Part shown: positions 1 through 8,331 of the stretch, one piece after another | How the letters are laid out: the number at the start of each line of letters is the position of its first letter | Numbering within the stretch: position 1 is the first letter of the stretch | Source of the DNA: Pseudomonas tohonis | Lineage (GTDB): Bacteria; Pseudomonadota; Gammaproteobacteria; Pseudomonadales; Pseudomonadaceae | Length of the DNA: 64,000 bases | Direction: 5' to 3' | Assembly: GCF_012767755.2 (NCBI RefSeq) | Contig: NZ_AP023189.1 | Coordinates: 3,474,001 to 3,538,000 of the forward strand | Notes under the pieces: model-generated | The model's database searches: none | Seen by the model: the letters and a program-made list of their open reading frames with translations, nothing else | Told to the model about the DNA's origin: nothing | Program-made: the position numbers and the translations under genes

Positions 1-225
1 TCTGTGAATCCTTCAACTTTGACGTGAAGAAGCACTTGCATGATATCGTTGGCTGTTACAACGAAGAGCCCCCTAAGCATCCCTTCTGCCACCGCCATAA
101 CATCATTTTGAGCTTGAAAGACGGACTGATGGCTTACTTGCATCCGAGCGGCGCACTTTGGAGCTTTCCTTCCACCATGCATACGCTAGTCAATCAGGAC
201 GGCGCTATCTCGCGCCGAGTTGAAC
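1..225 (+). pseudogene. 5' part of unknown ORF interrupted by IS66
   Basis: The frame is open from the window edge, so the gene begins upstream; a GTG at 24 is only an internal candidate. It reads up to the IS junction at 225. If the element and one target-duplication copy are removed, the same frame continues at 2603 and ends at a TGA at 2776-2778, giving about 133 codons in view. The restored product has the local sequence SRRVERLKHRLVLTMEEQ across the join. I do not recognise the family. Base composition is lower in GC than the chromosome to the right, as in the rest of the island. Confidence 0.6.
218..225. repeat. IS66 target-site duplication, left copy
   Basis: The octamer AGTTGAAC stands directly before the left inverted repeat and recurs directly after the right one at 2595-2602. 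Eight base pairs is the usual duplication length of IS66-family elements. Confidence 0.9.
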
Positions 226-325
226 GTAAGCGTCCGGCCAACTCACCTTCCGAACTCCAGCATTAAGGGCGATGGTGTCCGCGTATTTTTAAGCGGACGC
301 GATAGCCCTTATCGCCGGGATTTCC

Positions 326-643
326 ATGCGCCAACGAAGCTCTTACCCCAAACCGTTCAAGGCCCAGGTTGTTCAGGAGTGCCTGCAACCCGGTGCGACC
401 GTTTCCAGCGTTGCCATCCGCCACGGCATCAATGCCAACGTCATTCGCAAGTGGCTACCGCTTTATCGAGATCAACTGCCAGCGGCGTTGCCGGCGTTCG
501 TTCCTGCGAGAGTTACGCCAAAACGACCAGTTGAACCAGCTGTGATTATCGAGCTACCGCTGGGCGAGCAATCGATCACAGTGAAATGGCCAGCTTCCGA
601 TCCTGAAGGATGCGCCCGCTTTGTCCGGGGGCTCGCCCAGTGA
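326..643 (+). CDS. tnpA: IS66-family accessory protein TnpA (OrfA)
   Basis: This 105-residue protein belongs to the IS66 Orf1 family. The N-terminal half has a helix-turn-helix-like segment (SSVAIRHGINANVIRKW, about residues 26-42) that probably binds the element ends. IS66 transposition is known to need TnpA and TnpB besides the DDE transposase, though their exact roles are not settled. Its TGA overlaps the GTG start of tnpB, a sign of translational coupling. Length and position are normal for the family. Confidence 0.92.
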   Translation: MRQRSSYPKPFKAQVVQECLQPGATVSSVAIRHGINANVIRKWLPLYRDQLPAALPAFVPARVTPKRPVEPAVIIELPLGEQSITVKWPASDPEGCARFVRGLAQ

Positions 644-975
644 TCCGTATCGATAGTATCTGGCTCGCCACCGAACCCATGGATATGCGCGCGGGCACTG
701 AAACCGCGTTGGCCCGCGTGGTGGCGGTGTTCGGTGCGGCGAAGCCGCACTGCGCCTATCTGTTCGCAAATCGCCGCGCCAACCGCATGAAAGTCCTGGT
801 GCATGACGGCGTGGGTATCTGGCTGGCCGCGCGGCGATTGAACCAGGGCAAGTTTCACTGGCCAGGCATCCGCCACGGCTCGGAAGTTGAACTCGACACC
901 GAGCAACTTCAGGCGTTGGTACTGGGGCTGCCCTGGCAGCGGGTCGGTGCGGGCGGCGCAATCACAGTGCTGTAG
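640..975 (+). CDS. tnpB: IS66-family accessory protein TnpB (OrfB)
   Basis: This is an IS66 Orf2-family protein of 111 residues. I chose the GTG at 640 because it overlaps the tnpA stop (GTGA) and gives the usual N-terminus MIRIDSIWLATEPMDMRAG; an upstream ATG at 610 is in frame but lies deep in tnpA. The family signature PMDMRAG near the start and the central MKVLVHDGVGIWL are present. It works with TnpA and TnpC in transposition of the element. Sixty-one bases separate it from tnpC. Confidence 0.92.
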   Translation: MIRIDSIWLATEPMDMRAGTETALARVVAVFGAAKPHCAYLFANRRANRMKVLVHDGVGIWLAARRLNQGKFHWPGIRHGSEVELDTEQLQALVLGLPWQRVGAGGAITVL

Positions 976-1036
976 CACCGGCCATTAGCCCATCGGTGTA
1001 TCTGCGCAGAGCGTCTGCTCTGGCACAATCAGCAGC

Positions 1037-2563
1037 ATGAACTCCTCGCCCAATCTCGACCAACTGACACCTGACCAGCTGCGCGCACTGGCCGCGCAGT
1101 TGCTCACGCAGGTCGACGTGATGGGCAAGAAAATCCACCGTGATCAGACCATCATTGAGCAGCTCACACACGAAATCGCTTGGTACAAACGGCACAAGTT
1201 TGCCAAGCGTAGCGAGCAACTGAGCCCTGACCAGGGTAGCTTGCTGGACGACCTGCTCGACACTGACATCGCCGCCATCGAGGCGGAGCTGAAAGCCGTC
1301 AATCCCCCGGTTGCTCCAGCCGAACCCCGCCAACAGCCCAAGCGCACACCGCTGCCGGCACAATTTCCGCGCACTGTGATCCGCCACGAACCGGAGAACA
1401 CCCAATGCGCCTGCGGCTGCCAGCTGCAACGCATCGGTGAAGACATCAGCGAAAAGCTGGATTACACGCCGGGCGTGTTTACCGTCGAACAGCACGTGCG
1501 TGGGAAATGGGTCTGTCGCCAGTGCGAAACACTGATCCAGGCCCCCGTGCCGGCCCAGGTGATCGACAAGGGCATCCCAACCGCCGGCCTTCTGGCTCAC
1601 GTGATGGTGGCCAAATTCGCCGACCACTTGCCGCTATATCGGCAAGAGAAAATCTTTGGCCGTGCCGGCCTGGCCATCGCTCGCTCGACACTGGCGCAGT
1701 GGGTCGGACAAACCGGCGTGCAGCTCCAGCCGCTAGTCGATGCCCTGCGCGAAGCCGTGCTGGGCCAACGTGTGATCCACGCTGACGAAACCCCGGTGCA
1801 AATGCTCACCCCAGGCGAGAAGAAAACCCATCGGGCTTACGTCTGGGCCTACAGCACCACACCCTTCGCCGATCTGAAGGCCGTGGTGTATGACTTCAGT
1901 CCCAGCCGTGCCGGCGAGCATGCGCGCAATTTTCTTGGTCAGTGGAATGGCAAGCTGGTCTGCGACGACTTCGCTGGCTACAAGGCCAGCTTCGAGCAAG
2001 GCATTACCGAAATCGGCTGCATGGCCCACGCCCGCCGCAAGTTCTTCGATCTGCACGCTGCAAACAAAAGCCAGTTGGCCGAACAAGCACTGCACGCGAT
2101 GGGCAGCCTGTACGAAATCGAACGGCAAGCACGGGACATGAGCGATGAAGAACGCTGGCGAATACGACAGGAAAAGGCCTCACCGATCCTCGATACACTG
2201 CATGACTGGATGCTGGCCCAGCGTGATCTTGTGCCCAACGGATCGGCCACGGCGAAAGCCTTGGATTACAGCCTTAAACGCTGGGTAGCGCTGACGCGCT
2301 ACCTGGAAGATGGAACTGTGCCCATAGACAACAACCAGGTCGAAAACCAGATCCGGCCCTGGGCACTGGGGCGCTCGAACTGGTTGTTTGCCGGGTCGCT
2401 ACGCAGCGGCAAACGCGCGGCGGCGATCATGAGCCTTATCCAGTCGGCCCGCATGAACGGGCATGATCCGTATGCCTATCTCAAGGACGTGCTGACACGC
2501 CTGCCGACGCAGCGGGCGAGTGAGGTCGGCCAACTGCTGCCGCATCAGTGGGCGCCTGCCTGA
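1037..2563 (+). CDS. tnpC: IS66-family DDE transposase TnpC
   Basis: This 508-residue transposase is full length for the family. Residues 1-100 are a helical, leucine-zipper-like region. A Cys cluster (CACGC and CRQC, about residues 125-165) forms the IS66 zinc-finger domain. The DDE core follows, with Asp250 in HADETPVQM, Asp310/311 in CDDFAGYKA and Glu436 in IDNNQVENQIRP. The C-terminal IS66 tail runs to the end. It cuts and joins the element ends on DNA. All catalytic positions are intact, so the element may still be active. Confidence 0.96.
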   Translation: MNSSPNLDQLTPDQLRALAAQLLTQVDVMGKKIHRDQTIIEQLTHEIAWYKRHKFAKRSEQLSPDQGSLLDDLLDTDIAAIEAELKAVNPPVAPAEPRQQPKRTPLPAQFPRTVIRHEPENTQCACGCQLQRIGEDISEKLDYTPGVFTVEQHVRGKWVCRQCETLIQAPVPAQVIDKGIPTAGLLAHVMVAKFADHLPLYRQEKIFGRAGLAIARSTLAQWVGQTGVQLQPLVDALREAVLGQRVIHADETPVQMLTPGEKKTHRAYVWAYSTTPFADLKAVVYDFSPSRAGEHARNFLGQWNGKLVCDDFAGYKASFEQGITEIGCMAHARRKFFDLHAANKSQLAEQALHAMGSLYEIERQARDMSDEERWRIRQEKASPILDTLHDWMLAQRDLVPNGSATAKALDYSLKRWVALTRYLEDGTVPIDNNQVENQIRPWALGRSNWLFAGSLRSGKRAAAIMSLIQSARMNGHDPYAYLKDVLTRLPTQRASEVGQLLPHQWAPA

Positions 2564-2594
2564 ATCACGCAAGGTGAGTTCGGCGGACGCTTAC

Positions 2595-2602
2595 AGTTGA
2601 AC
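2595..2602. repeat. IS66 target-site duplication, right copy
   Basis: AGTTGAAC follows the right inverted repeat and is identical to 218-225. Confidence 0.9.
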
Positions 2603-2778
2603 GACTGAAGCATAGACTGGTATTAACAATGGAAGAGCAGTCGATTGAGCATCTACGGCACTTCTGTACTCTATTTCACCTTGGGCTTATGTCGGTATCC
2701 GTATTCTATACAGATATGGGGCGCTACATTCATAGCAAAGAAGATGTAATATTTTTAGACCTCAATCATGAGTATTGA
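2595..2778 (+). pseudogene. 3' part of the ORF interrupted by IS66
   Basis: This is the distal part of the unknown gene. Joining 225 to 2603 keeps the frame and gives about 58 more residues up to TGA at 2776-2778, ending in FLDLNHEY. That the frame stays open this far after precise excision supports a real gene here before insertion. The protein family is not recognised. The next 92 bases to the recombinase stop at 2871 hold nothing identifiable. Confidence 0.55.
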
Positions 2779-2870
2779 TCGATAGCTCTGGCTCATGCTC
2801 GATTCAGATGAAATCGTTACAGAATCAGGCTCGCGATAAAATCTATTAGCTTTAGTTTAGTATCTTAGCG

Positions 2871-3845
2871 CTATTGATGCTTGGGCCACGACCTAACAGT
2901 CACCCAGCTTGGATTATCTTCCAAACCGCCAAAGCTCATTGTCGAGTCGAGATAAGGCAGTGCGCTCCGCTCGTCCTGCCATCCGACATAGTTCATCAGT
3001 GCGTGAAGGTTCCAGCCACATGAGAATACCCAGTCGGATATTCCCCTAGAAGCGGTGGGCACATTGTGTTTAAGCGCAGATTGGAGCACTCGAGTCATTG
3101 ATTGACGCGTTAAGGCCGTCTCGCTCAATTTTCCCCATCTATTGATGGCCTGAAACACCGGACCATGGGTGATATCTGCCACGTCAAGCCAATCTGCATA
3201 GGCTTGTACCGGGCATAACCGATTTAGTGCTGGTAGAGAAAAGGCCTGCTCAGCAAAGCGGCGACCAGCCCGGACACGCGGCAGATACACACGTATCGCG
3301 ACCCTGGGCTCATATTGAATATGTTCAACCCGCAGGCGGCTGAGCTGATCACCATTAAAGCCGCGCCAGAACCCAATAAGCAGCAGCGCGATATCCCGCC
3401 GGCATCGCAGCAACTCAGCCCTATCATCAGCTTTTTCAGCTACTCGCGCTTGCATCGCCATCCAGCAATGCACCAACTCCAGTTGATCTAGTTGCGTAGG
3501 GGTCGCCAGCTTTGTGGGGGCTGGGTCTGGATGCAGGGTACGAATGCCCTTGAGTACGTCATGAACCACCACTGCATTGGTGGGATCGGCATAGCCTTGA
3601 TCAAGATGCCAGCGTGACAGCGCAGCCACGTGCAGCTTGAGCACAGAAGTGGCGAGCTTACCTGCATAGCTAACCAAGTACTTGGTAATGTCTGAGGGGG
3701 TTGCTGGTAGATACCCACCCCAAACTGCCTCGAAGTGCTCGATTGCCTGCTCGGTCGTTGCGTCAGGCGCTACAGGTCGACGCACAACTGAGGGCAAGCG
3801 CAAATTAGCGTCAACTAGCTGTGAAAAGCCGTATTTTTCCCTCAT
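2871..3845 (-). CDS. Tyrosine-recombinase-fold protein lacking catalytic Arg/HxxR
   Basis: This 324-residue protein has the shape of a phage-type integrase: a core-binding domain to about residue 110, then the catalytic-fold domain. Compared with active relatives, whose box I reads GFWRGFRxDEL and box II HSLRRGF, it has Asn164 for the first Arg and PTAS (263-266) where HxxR should be. The box III Trp289 and Tyr298 remain, and the 36-residue distance from box II to Tyr equals that of the intact recombinase next door. It lies 50 bp downstream of that gene on the same strand, probably as one operon. It may act as a structural or regulatory partner, or be decaying, though its frame is fully open. 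Confidence 0.8.
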   Translation of the reverse strand: MREKYGFSQLVDANLRLPSVVRRPVAPDATTEQAIEHFEAVWGGYLPATPSDITKYLVSYAGKLATSVLKLHVAALSRWHLDQGYADPTNAVVVHDVLKGIRTLHPDPAPTKLATPTQLDQLELVHCWMAMQARVAEKADDRAELLRCRRDIALLLIGFWRGFNGDQLSRLRVEHIQYEPRVAIRVYLPRVRAGRRFAEQAFSLPALNRLCPVQAYADWLDVADITHGPVFQAINRWGKLSETALTRQSMTRVLQSALKHNVPTASRGISDWVFSCGWNLHALMNYVGWQDERSALPYLDSTMSFGGLEDNPSWVTVRSWPKHQ

Positions 3846-3895
3846 GCCTGCGGACCTCCGTTCAATTGGGTACTGAACAGTTTCTCCCGAGCTTA

Positions 3896-4999
3896 CTAGT
3901 CGGATGAGTCCGTGAGATCAGAAGTGGGAGGAGGGGACTGCAACAGCATCGAGGCACGGCTCTTCATAAGGGATCCGGCCTGGAAATACCCCATGACTGT
4001 TCCGACACTGCGATGCTCTGTCATGGCCATCACCTCACCTAAGTGCACACCCTGTCGCCCTGCTTCGGTTACAAAGCCTGAGCGTAGGCTGTGTGCTGCC
4101 CAGTCACCGTCCAATGACGCCAATTTAGCTCGTCGCTTAACAATCCTAGCCACCTGGTCAGAGGATAGTCCGAAGGGACTAACTTTGCCGCCTTTGTACA
4201 GACGCCGAAAAAGTGGTCCCGAATCGGCGGGAGCTGTTGTGAGCCACGCCGACAACGCGTGCGCAGAACGTCCCACCAGGGGTTTTTCGCGTCGCGCTCC
4301 GCTGGTTTCGGTTTTGGTAACGCCGAGTGAATAAAGCCAGGTGTTTTCATCCAGCTTCCGCACATCCTCGATCTGAAGCCCGGTTACTTCGGAGCGACGG
4401 CGACCGCCGCCACTCCATGCCAGTAAGAGGAGGGCTCGGTCACGAATGCCCCGGGTCCCATCGGTGCAAGTCGCGAGCATGGCCTCCAGTGGCTCGATCA
4501 CTGCCGCCGTTTTTTTGCGCACGACAGCTCCCTTCCGCACCTGTGCTTTTCGCGCATCGCGTAGCAAAGTTTTTACTGCTGGAGCCTCCGCCGCGATTTC
4601 CCAGTCATTGAAGCGATGCCATCTGCCTAGGGCCGACAAGCGATTGCGGACCGTGTTGTAGCTCAGCGGACCCAACTTGGCTTTTACGCCAGCGGTGACT
4701 AGAGCCTCATCAATGGCTGGCGGCAACAGATGTTCCCAAGCGCCGTCCTCCAAGGGGCGGGCCATGTGGTCCACCACAAACTGAATGATTACTGACGCGG
4801 GAACTGGTGCCGTCGCCAGGGCAAGGCCGAAGCGGAGATGTAGCCAGGCCGCCCAGTAGTTAAGAGCGCCTTGGTAGCTGCGCACGGTGTTGGCGGCTGT
4901 GCCGCTAATGACAAAGCCCGCCACGGCCTCCTGGGCGCTTGACGAAAGTGCCTGTGGGTCGAGAGGCACTTCGTCGATTTTCGGCCAATGCATCTGCAT
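3896..4999 (-). CDS. Tyrosine recombinase, TnpS-like
   Basis: This site-specific recombinase has all catalytic residues: the Arg cluster in GGGRRRSEVTGL, HSLR at 303-306, the box III His329 and Tyr338 in GYFQAG. I took the ATG at 4999 (367 residues), because the open frame up to 5092 would run through the inverted-repeat site and start back to back with the divergent gene. A recombinase divergent from a KfrA-like coiled-coil gene with a palindromic site between is the layout of the tnpS-tnpT cointegrate-resolution modules of Tn4651-type transposons. No Tn3-type transposase lies in the window, so the role here could be resolution, integration or element maintenance. Confidence 0.82.
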   Translation of the reverse strand: MQMHWPKIDEVPLDPQALSSSAQEAVAGFVISGTAANTVRSYQGALNYWAAWLHLRFGLALATAPVPASVIIQFVVDHMARPLEDGAWEHLLPPAIDEALVTAGVKAKLGPLSYNTVRNRLSALGRWHRFNDWEIAAEAPAVKTLLRDARKAQVRKGAVVRKKTAAVIEPLEAMLATCTDGTRGIRDRALLLLAWSGGGRRRSEVTGLQIEDVRKLDENTWLYSLGVTKTETSGARREKPLVGRSAHALSAWLTTAPADSGPLFRRLYKGGKVSPFGLSSDQVARIVKRRAKLASLDGDWAAHSLRSGFVTEAGRQGVHLGEVMAMTEHRSVGTVMGYFQAGSLMKSRASMLLQSPPPTSDLTDSSD

Positions 5000-5045
5000 T
5001 TTTATTACGTCCAACGTATTATATTTCCATAAACGAACAAATAGA

Positions 5046-5085
5046 GTCTGATAACTGCTTAGTATCAGACCTAATATAGTCTGAG
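5046..5085. promoter_or_regulatory. Inverted-repeat site between recombinase and KfrA/TnpT-like gene
   Basis: A perfect 8-bp inverted repeat, GTCTGATA (5046-5053) and TATCAGAC (5063-5070), has a 9-nt spacer. A third half-site, AGTCTGA, is at 5079-5085. This is the size and position expected for a tyrosine-recombinase core site plus an accessory binding site in a tnpS/tnpT-type rst region. It may also autoregulate both divergent genes. No experiment supports it here. Confidence 0.55.
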
Positions 5086-5092
5086 GTGTCAT

Positions 5093-5983
5093 ATGGCGGT
5101 AGGAGTACCTGAATCGGAAGTTTTCGCAGCTGCAGATGCAGTTCTAGCTCGCGGCGAGCGGCCAACTGTCGAACGAGTTCGTCTCGAGTTGGGGCGTGGC
5201 AGCCCGGCGAGAGTGGGAAAACTACTGGATCAGTGGTGGGGACGCTTAGCCGAGCGCCTCAATGGTGAATCTCGTTTACCGGCTCTCCCTGGGGAGGTAT
5301 CGCAAGCATTTGTTGCCGCTTGGCAGCAGGCAGTGCTTCTGGCTCAAGGTATTGCAGAGCTTGGTTTGAGTGAGCAGCGGCAAATTTTAACGGCTGAAAT
5401 GAAGAGGATTACCGAGGCCGAAGATCAAGCCAGGCAAGAATCAGCGGCTTATCGGCAGCAGGCCGATGAAGCGGCGGCGGCACGTCAGGCCATTGAGGTT
5501 CGATTGGCTGACCTGGAGCTGCTCTTGAAGCAGCGTGGGTTGCAAATTGAGGATCTACAGCTTCAACGTGAGGGGCTGATAGGTGAACGTAACGACGCTC
5601 TAGAACACGGGAAAGGCCTGCAGGAGAAATTACAAGCTCTTCAGGTTAAGTCCGAACAAGATCGCGTTGCGCAGGATGCGTATATCCGCAAGGTAGAGGA
5701 AAGGGCTCATCGCGAAGTTGATCGCGCTCGGGAGGAGCGAAAAGCCAGTGCGACACAAGCGAAGCTAGTTAGTACCCAGCTGGAAAAGCTGCAGAGGAAG
5801 CTGGATAGTGCCCAGGCTGATCTGCATCGGTCGGAACAGCGGATTGCTGCGCAAGAGGCTCGGGCTGACACCTTGGCGCAGCAACTGATACGACTGAGCG
5901 AGACCTCGCCGCTGAAGCGAAAGCCGCGCATCAAAAGGCAGGCGCAACCTAGAGCAATTAAAGCAGGCCCCCAACCGCAGTAG
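5093..5983 (+). CDS. KfrA-type coiled-coil DNA-binding protein, TnpT-like
   Basis: This 296-residue protein starts with a KfrA N-terminal DNA-binding domain (about residues 6-55; pattern VFAAADAVLARGERPTVERV, then LGRGSPARVGKLLDQWW). Nearly all of residues 110-270 is a long Glu/Gln/Arg/Ala-rich coiled coil, and the tail is basic (LKRKPRIKRQ). TnpT of Tn4651-type transposons and plasmid KfrA share this build. It is transcribed away from the recombinase gene over the inverted-repeat site, so it probably binds that site to assist recombination and repress transcription. Confidence 0.82.
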   Translation: MAVGVPESEVFAAADAVLARGERPTVERVRLELGRGSPARVGKLLDQWWGRLAERLNGESRLPALPGEVSQAFVAAWQQAVLLAQGIAELGLSEQRQILTAEMKRITEAEDQARQESAAYRQQADEAAAARQAIEVRLADLELLLKQRGLQIEDLQLQREGLIGERNDALEHGKGLQEKLQALQVKSEQDRVAQDAYIRKVEERAHREVDRAREERKASATQAKLVSTQLEKLQRKLDSAQADLHRSEQRIAAQEARADTLAQQLIRLSETSPLKRKPRIKRQAQPRAIKAGPQPQ

Positions 5984-6001
5984 ATTTATATGGCTGAACA
6001 G

Positions 6002-6028
6002 GCGCCTGTAGCTCAGCTGATTAGGGAC
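6002..6028 (+). other. tRNA 5'-end-like fragment
   Basis: The stretch GCGCCTGTAGCTCAGCTGAT resembles the acceptor strand and D-arm of a bacterial tRNA of the Arg type (GCGCCCGTAGCTCAGCTGG). No anticodon arm, T-arm or 3' acceptor strand follows, so it is not a functional tRNA. It may be a remnant of an old integration at a tRNA gene. The rest of the gap up to cap15 shows nothing else I can name. Confidence 0.4.
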
Positions 6029-6252
6029 GCCTGACGCGCAATGGCAGCGAACGCCAGCACGGGGCAAACTGAAGTCGCCCTGAGTGACAGTTCTTTCATT
6101 TTCTGGCCTAGATTGGTAAACGATCAACCTAGCAAGCATCTTTGCCATGCTGTGGTATCCGATGAAGGAAGTAGTCAGGCTCAGGGGGTGATTCACAGCA
6201 CATGATTGACCGTATAGGGTAGGACATTACATCTCGCATAGTGAGAAACAGC

Positions 6253-6912
6253 ATGTATCAAGTAATAGGTCTCTCTAGGACCCTCACTCTTTTCGCTACC
6301 CTTTGTCTGGGAGTCTTTCTGCTGCTTCACAACAGCGATATTCCGGCGCTGTTGTCTGGGCCAGTACCAGATTTGTGGCGTGCAGTATCTTCAAGTGTGG
6401 TATTTGGGAGTGTTCTCCTTTACCTGTTTGGGCAGACACCCGCATTCGCATGGCTGTGCAGGCGTACCTTCATTGGCAGACTGTTTCCGCCGATTGACGG
6501 TGAATGGGATATCAGCCTGGACTCGAACTGGGGTGTGATGCAGAAATGGTTGGGACAAGGAGATAGTTCCGCGTTACTCACAGTGCACGGGAAGGTGCGT
6601 ATTAAGTCTCGCTTCTTCAGCGTCACGATGGAGTTCGAATCGCAAGACAAGTACTCCGAATCCAAAACGATAAACGTTTTCGTTCGCCCTAGTGAACAGC
6701 TTGGGCTTTTCGAGTTGAACTACATGTTCATCAATTACACCCTGGCTCCCGTCTCTACCGACACCAACACTCACAACGGAGCAGCCCGAGTTATCGTCAA
6801 GCAAGCGGACGGAGAGCTATTTATGGAGGGTACTTACTTCACTGACCGAAAGTGGACAGAAGGGCTCAATACAGCAGGGAAGGTTACATTCACTAGAAAC
6901 AGCGCGGCTTAG
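6253..6912 (+). CDS. cap15: CBASS effector, Cap15-like (two-TM plus beta-barrel)
   Basis: This 219-residue protein has two N-terminal membrane helices (about residues 8-26 and 43-60), then from about residue 80 a beta-strand-rich domain opening with IDGEWDISL. That is the plan of the S-2TM-beta family, whose CBASS member Cap15 binds a cyclic nucleotide in its beta-barrel and disrupts the inner membrane. I used the ATG at 6253, which has a GAGA motif six bases upstream; a GTG at 6241 would add four residues. It stands 275 bp before the cyclase gene, the usual effector position. The call rests on architecture and context. Confidence 0.78.
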   Translation: MYQVIGLSRTLTLFATLCLGVFLLLHNSDIPALLSGPVPDLWRAVSSSVVFGSVLLYLFGQTPAFAWLCRRTFIGRLFPPIDGEWDISLDSNWGVMQKWLGQGDSSALLTVHGKVRIKSRFFSVTMEFESQDKYSESKTINVFVRPSEQLGLFELNYMFINYTLAPVSTDTNTHNGAARVIVKQADGELFMEGTYFTDRKWTEGLNTAGKVTFTRNSAA

Positions 6913-7187
6913 GGGGAGGGGAGCGGTGCTGGTCGGTGCGAAATCACAATATGTGGTGTCAATTCACAGCTATTGACCCACATTTGGTATGATGGCACGA
7001 TAGTGCTCCATACGTGCTGTCATGCTCTGTAGCTGATGCTTGTGAGGTATGGATTGCACCCTTTGGAATTGATGGTGGCGTAGGGTTGCAATCGCGAGAT
7101 GCGAAATGCAGGAGCGTTCAGTAGTCTCGCTGGGTGGATCAGCAATTGCAGCAGGCACCGTTCATTTAGCGTTTGAGCGGAGGCTTT

Positions 7188-8327
7188 ATGCCAAATTTCA
7201 GTCCATTGCTGTTTACTACGACCGGGGAGGCCTGCTTCCTTGATGGGCTCAACCTAACTCCCGACGAGCTTGCTGATATCGATGGCGCTCGGAAGGAAAT
7301 CAGAAGAGCCTTAAAGGCCGATCTACCCCAGGCGCTTCGTGATGAAGGCTTGGAAGGTGAGATCTGTGAACCACGGTTCTACATCCAGGGCTCGCGGGCC
7401 TACAAGACACTCAATAGTCCTTGCATAACACCACCTCAGCAGTCGGATATCGATGATGGTGTATATCTCCCCTTGAGCGTGATGCGGGAGGAGAGCAGTC
7501 CCAAGCTTGCGATCACACTGTTCTTCGATGCTGTCATCAATGTTCTTAATCCGATGTGCAGAGTTAAGGGATGGTACACCGAGCGCAAGGATACATGTGT
7601 GCGCGTCACAATTTCTGATAGGGCCCACATTGATCTTCCGTTGTATGTGATTCCCGATACCCAGTTTTTGCTGATCAAAGCTAGCATGGAAAGCCGCGGT
7701 TATGCAGTTTTCGACAGCGCGATTAATTCGGAGCAGGACAGCTGGAAAAAGGTGCCATCGGATAAAATTTTGCTGGCTGATCGCAAGCAAGGTTGGCGTA
7801 AGTCTGACCCCATGGCGATGAAAAACTGGTTCAAGCGAGAAGTTCAAGAGAAAGGGGATCAACTTGTTCGGATCGTGCGTTACCTCAAAGCGTTCCGAGA
7901 TAAGCAATGGGATGACAAAGGGCCAAGCTCGATCCTTCTGATGGCTGCAGCTTGCCCACTCTTCAAATTCGTCGACAAACGCGATGATCAGTCGCTCTTG
8001 AACGTCGTGAAGGGTATTCCGGCGGCGCTGGAAAAGGGCGTCATGAGCCCTATCGACCCCGAGGCATCGCTGACTGCACACATCACCAAAGATGCTATTG
8101 CTGAAGCAGTCGAGAAGTTTCGTGATTTCGCACAGCACCTTGAGGGCGCCATCAACGCAACCGATCCACACACAGCTTGTCGTTGGCTGACTCGAATGCT
8201 AGGTGACCGGTTCCCTTATGAGCCTCACCGCATGAAGTCGAACCTCGATACGCTGCCTCCATCCATGGCTGCGATCGCGCCGCTTTCGGGACCTGCAGAA
8301 CCAGTCAAGCGCACCAAGGCAGGTTAG
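7188..8327 (+). CDS. cdnA: CD-NTase, DncV/CdnA-like cyclic dinucleotide synthase
   Basis: This 379-residue nucleotidyltransferase is the phage-sensing enzyme of CBASS. The ATG at 7188 follows GGAGG by four bases; an upstream TTG at 7173 is less likely. The active site is complete: Gly68-Ser69 in IQGSRAYKTLN, the metal-binding pair Asp87/Asp89 in SDIDDGVYLP and the third Asp149 in HIDLPLYVIP. Further DncV-like blocks are SDPMAMKNWF, RYLKAFRDKQWDD and GPSSILLMAAA. These point to clade A, whose type member makes 3',3'-cGAMP, but the product cannot be told from sequence. Four bases separate its stop from cap2. Confidence 0.92.
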   Translation: MPNFSPLLFTTTGEACFLDGLNLTPDELADIDGARKEIRRALKADLPQALRDEGLEGEICEPRFYIQGSRAYKTLNSPCITPPQQSDIDDGVYLPLSVMREESSPKLAITLFFDAVINVLNPMCRVKGWYTERKDTCVRVTISDRAHIDLPLYVIPDTQFLLIKASMESRGYAVFDSAINSEQDSWKKVPSDKILLADRKQGWRKSDPMAMKNWFKREVQEKGDQLVRIVRYLKAFRDKQWDDKGPSSILLMAAACPLFKFVDKRDDQSLLNVVKGIPAALEKGVMSPIDPEASLTAHITKDAIAEAVEKFRDFAQHLEGAINATDPHTACRWLTRMLGDRFPYEPHRMKSNLDTLPPSMAAIAPLSGPAEPVKRTKAG

Positions 8328-8331
8328 CGGT

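Larger units (their letters stand above)
226..2594 (+). mobile_element. Complete IS66-family insertion sequence
   Basis: This 2369-bp element has 24-bp terminal inverted repeats at 226-249 and 2571-2594, starting GTAAGCGTCC at the left and matching at 22 of 24 positions. It carries the three standard genes tnpA, tnpB and tnpC in one direction, all with intact reading frames. An AGTTGAAC duplication at each end shows a simple, probably recent, transposition. It splits an open reading frame that resumes in frame on the far side. Confidence 0.95.

Noticed and set aside
5000..5092. Recombinase start at 5092, back to back with the divergent ATG
   Set aside because: The extra residues would be encoded by the inverted-repeat region and show no conservation-like pattern; the ATG at 4999 leaves room for promoters and the site.
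6002..6080. Functional tRNA gene
   Set aside because: Only the 5' part resembles a tRNA; no anticodon loop, T-arm or matching acceptor strand follows.
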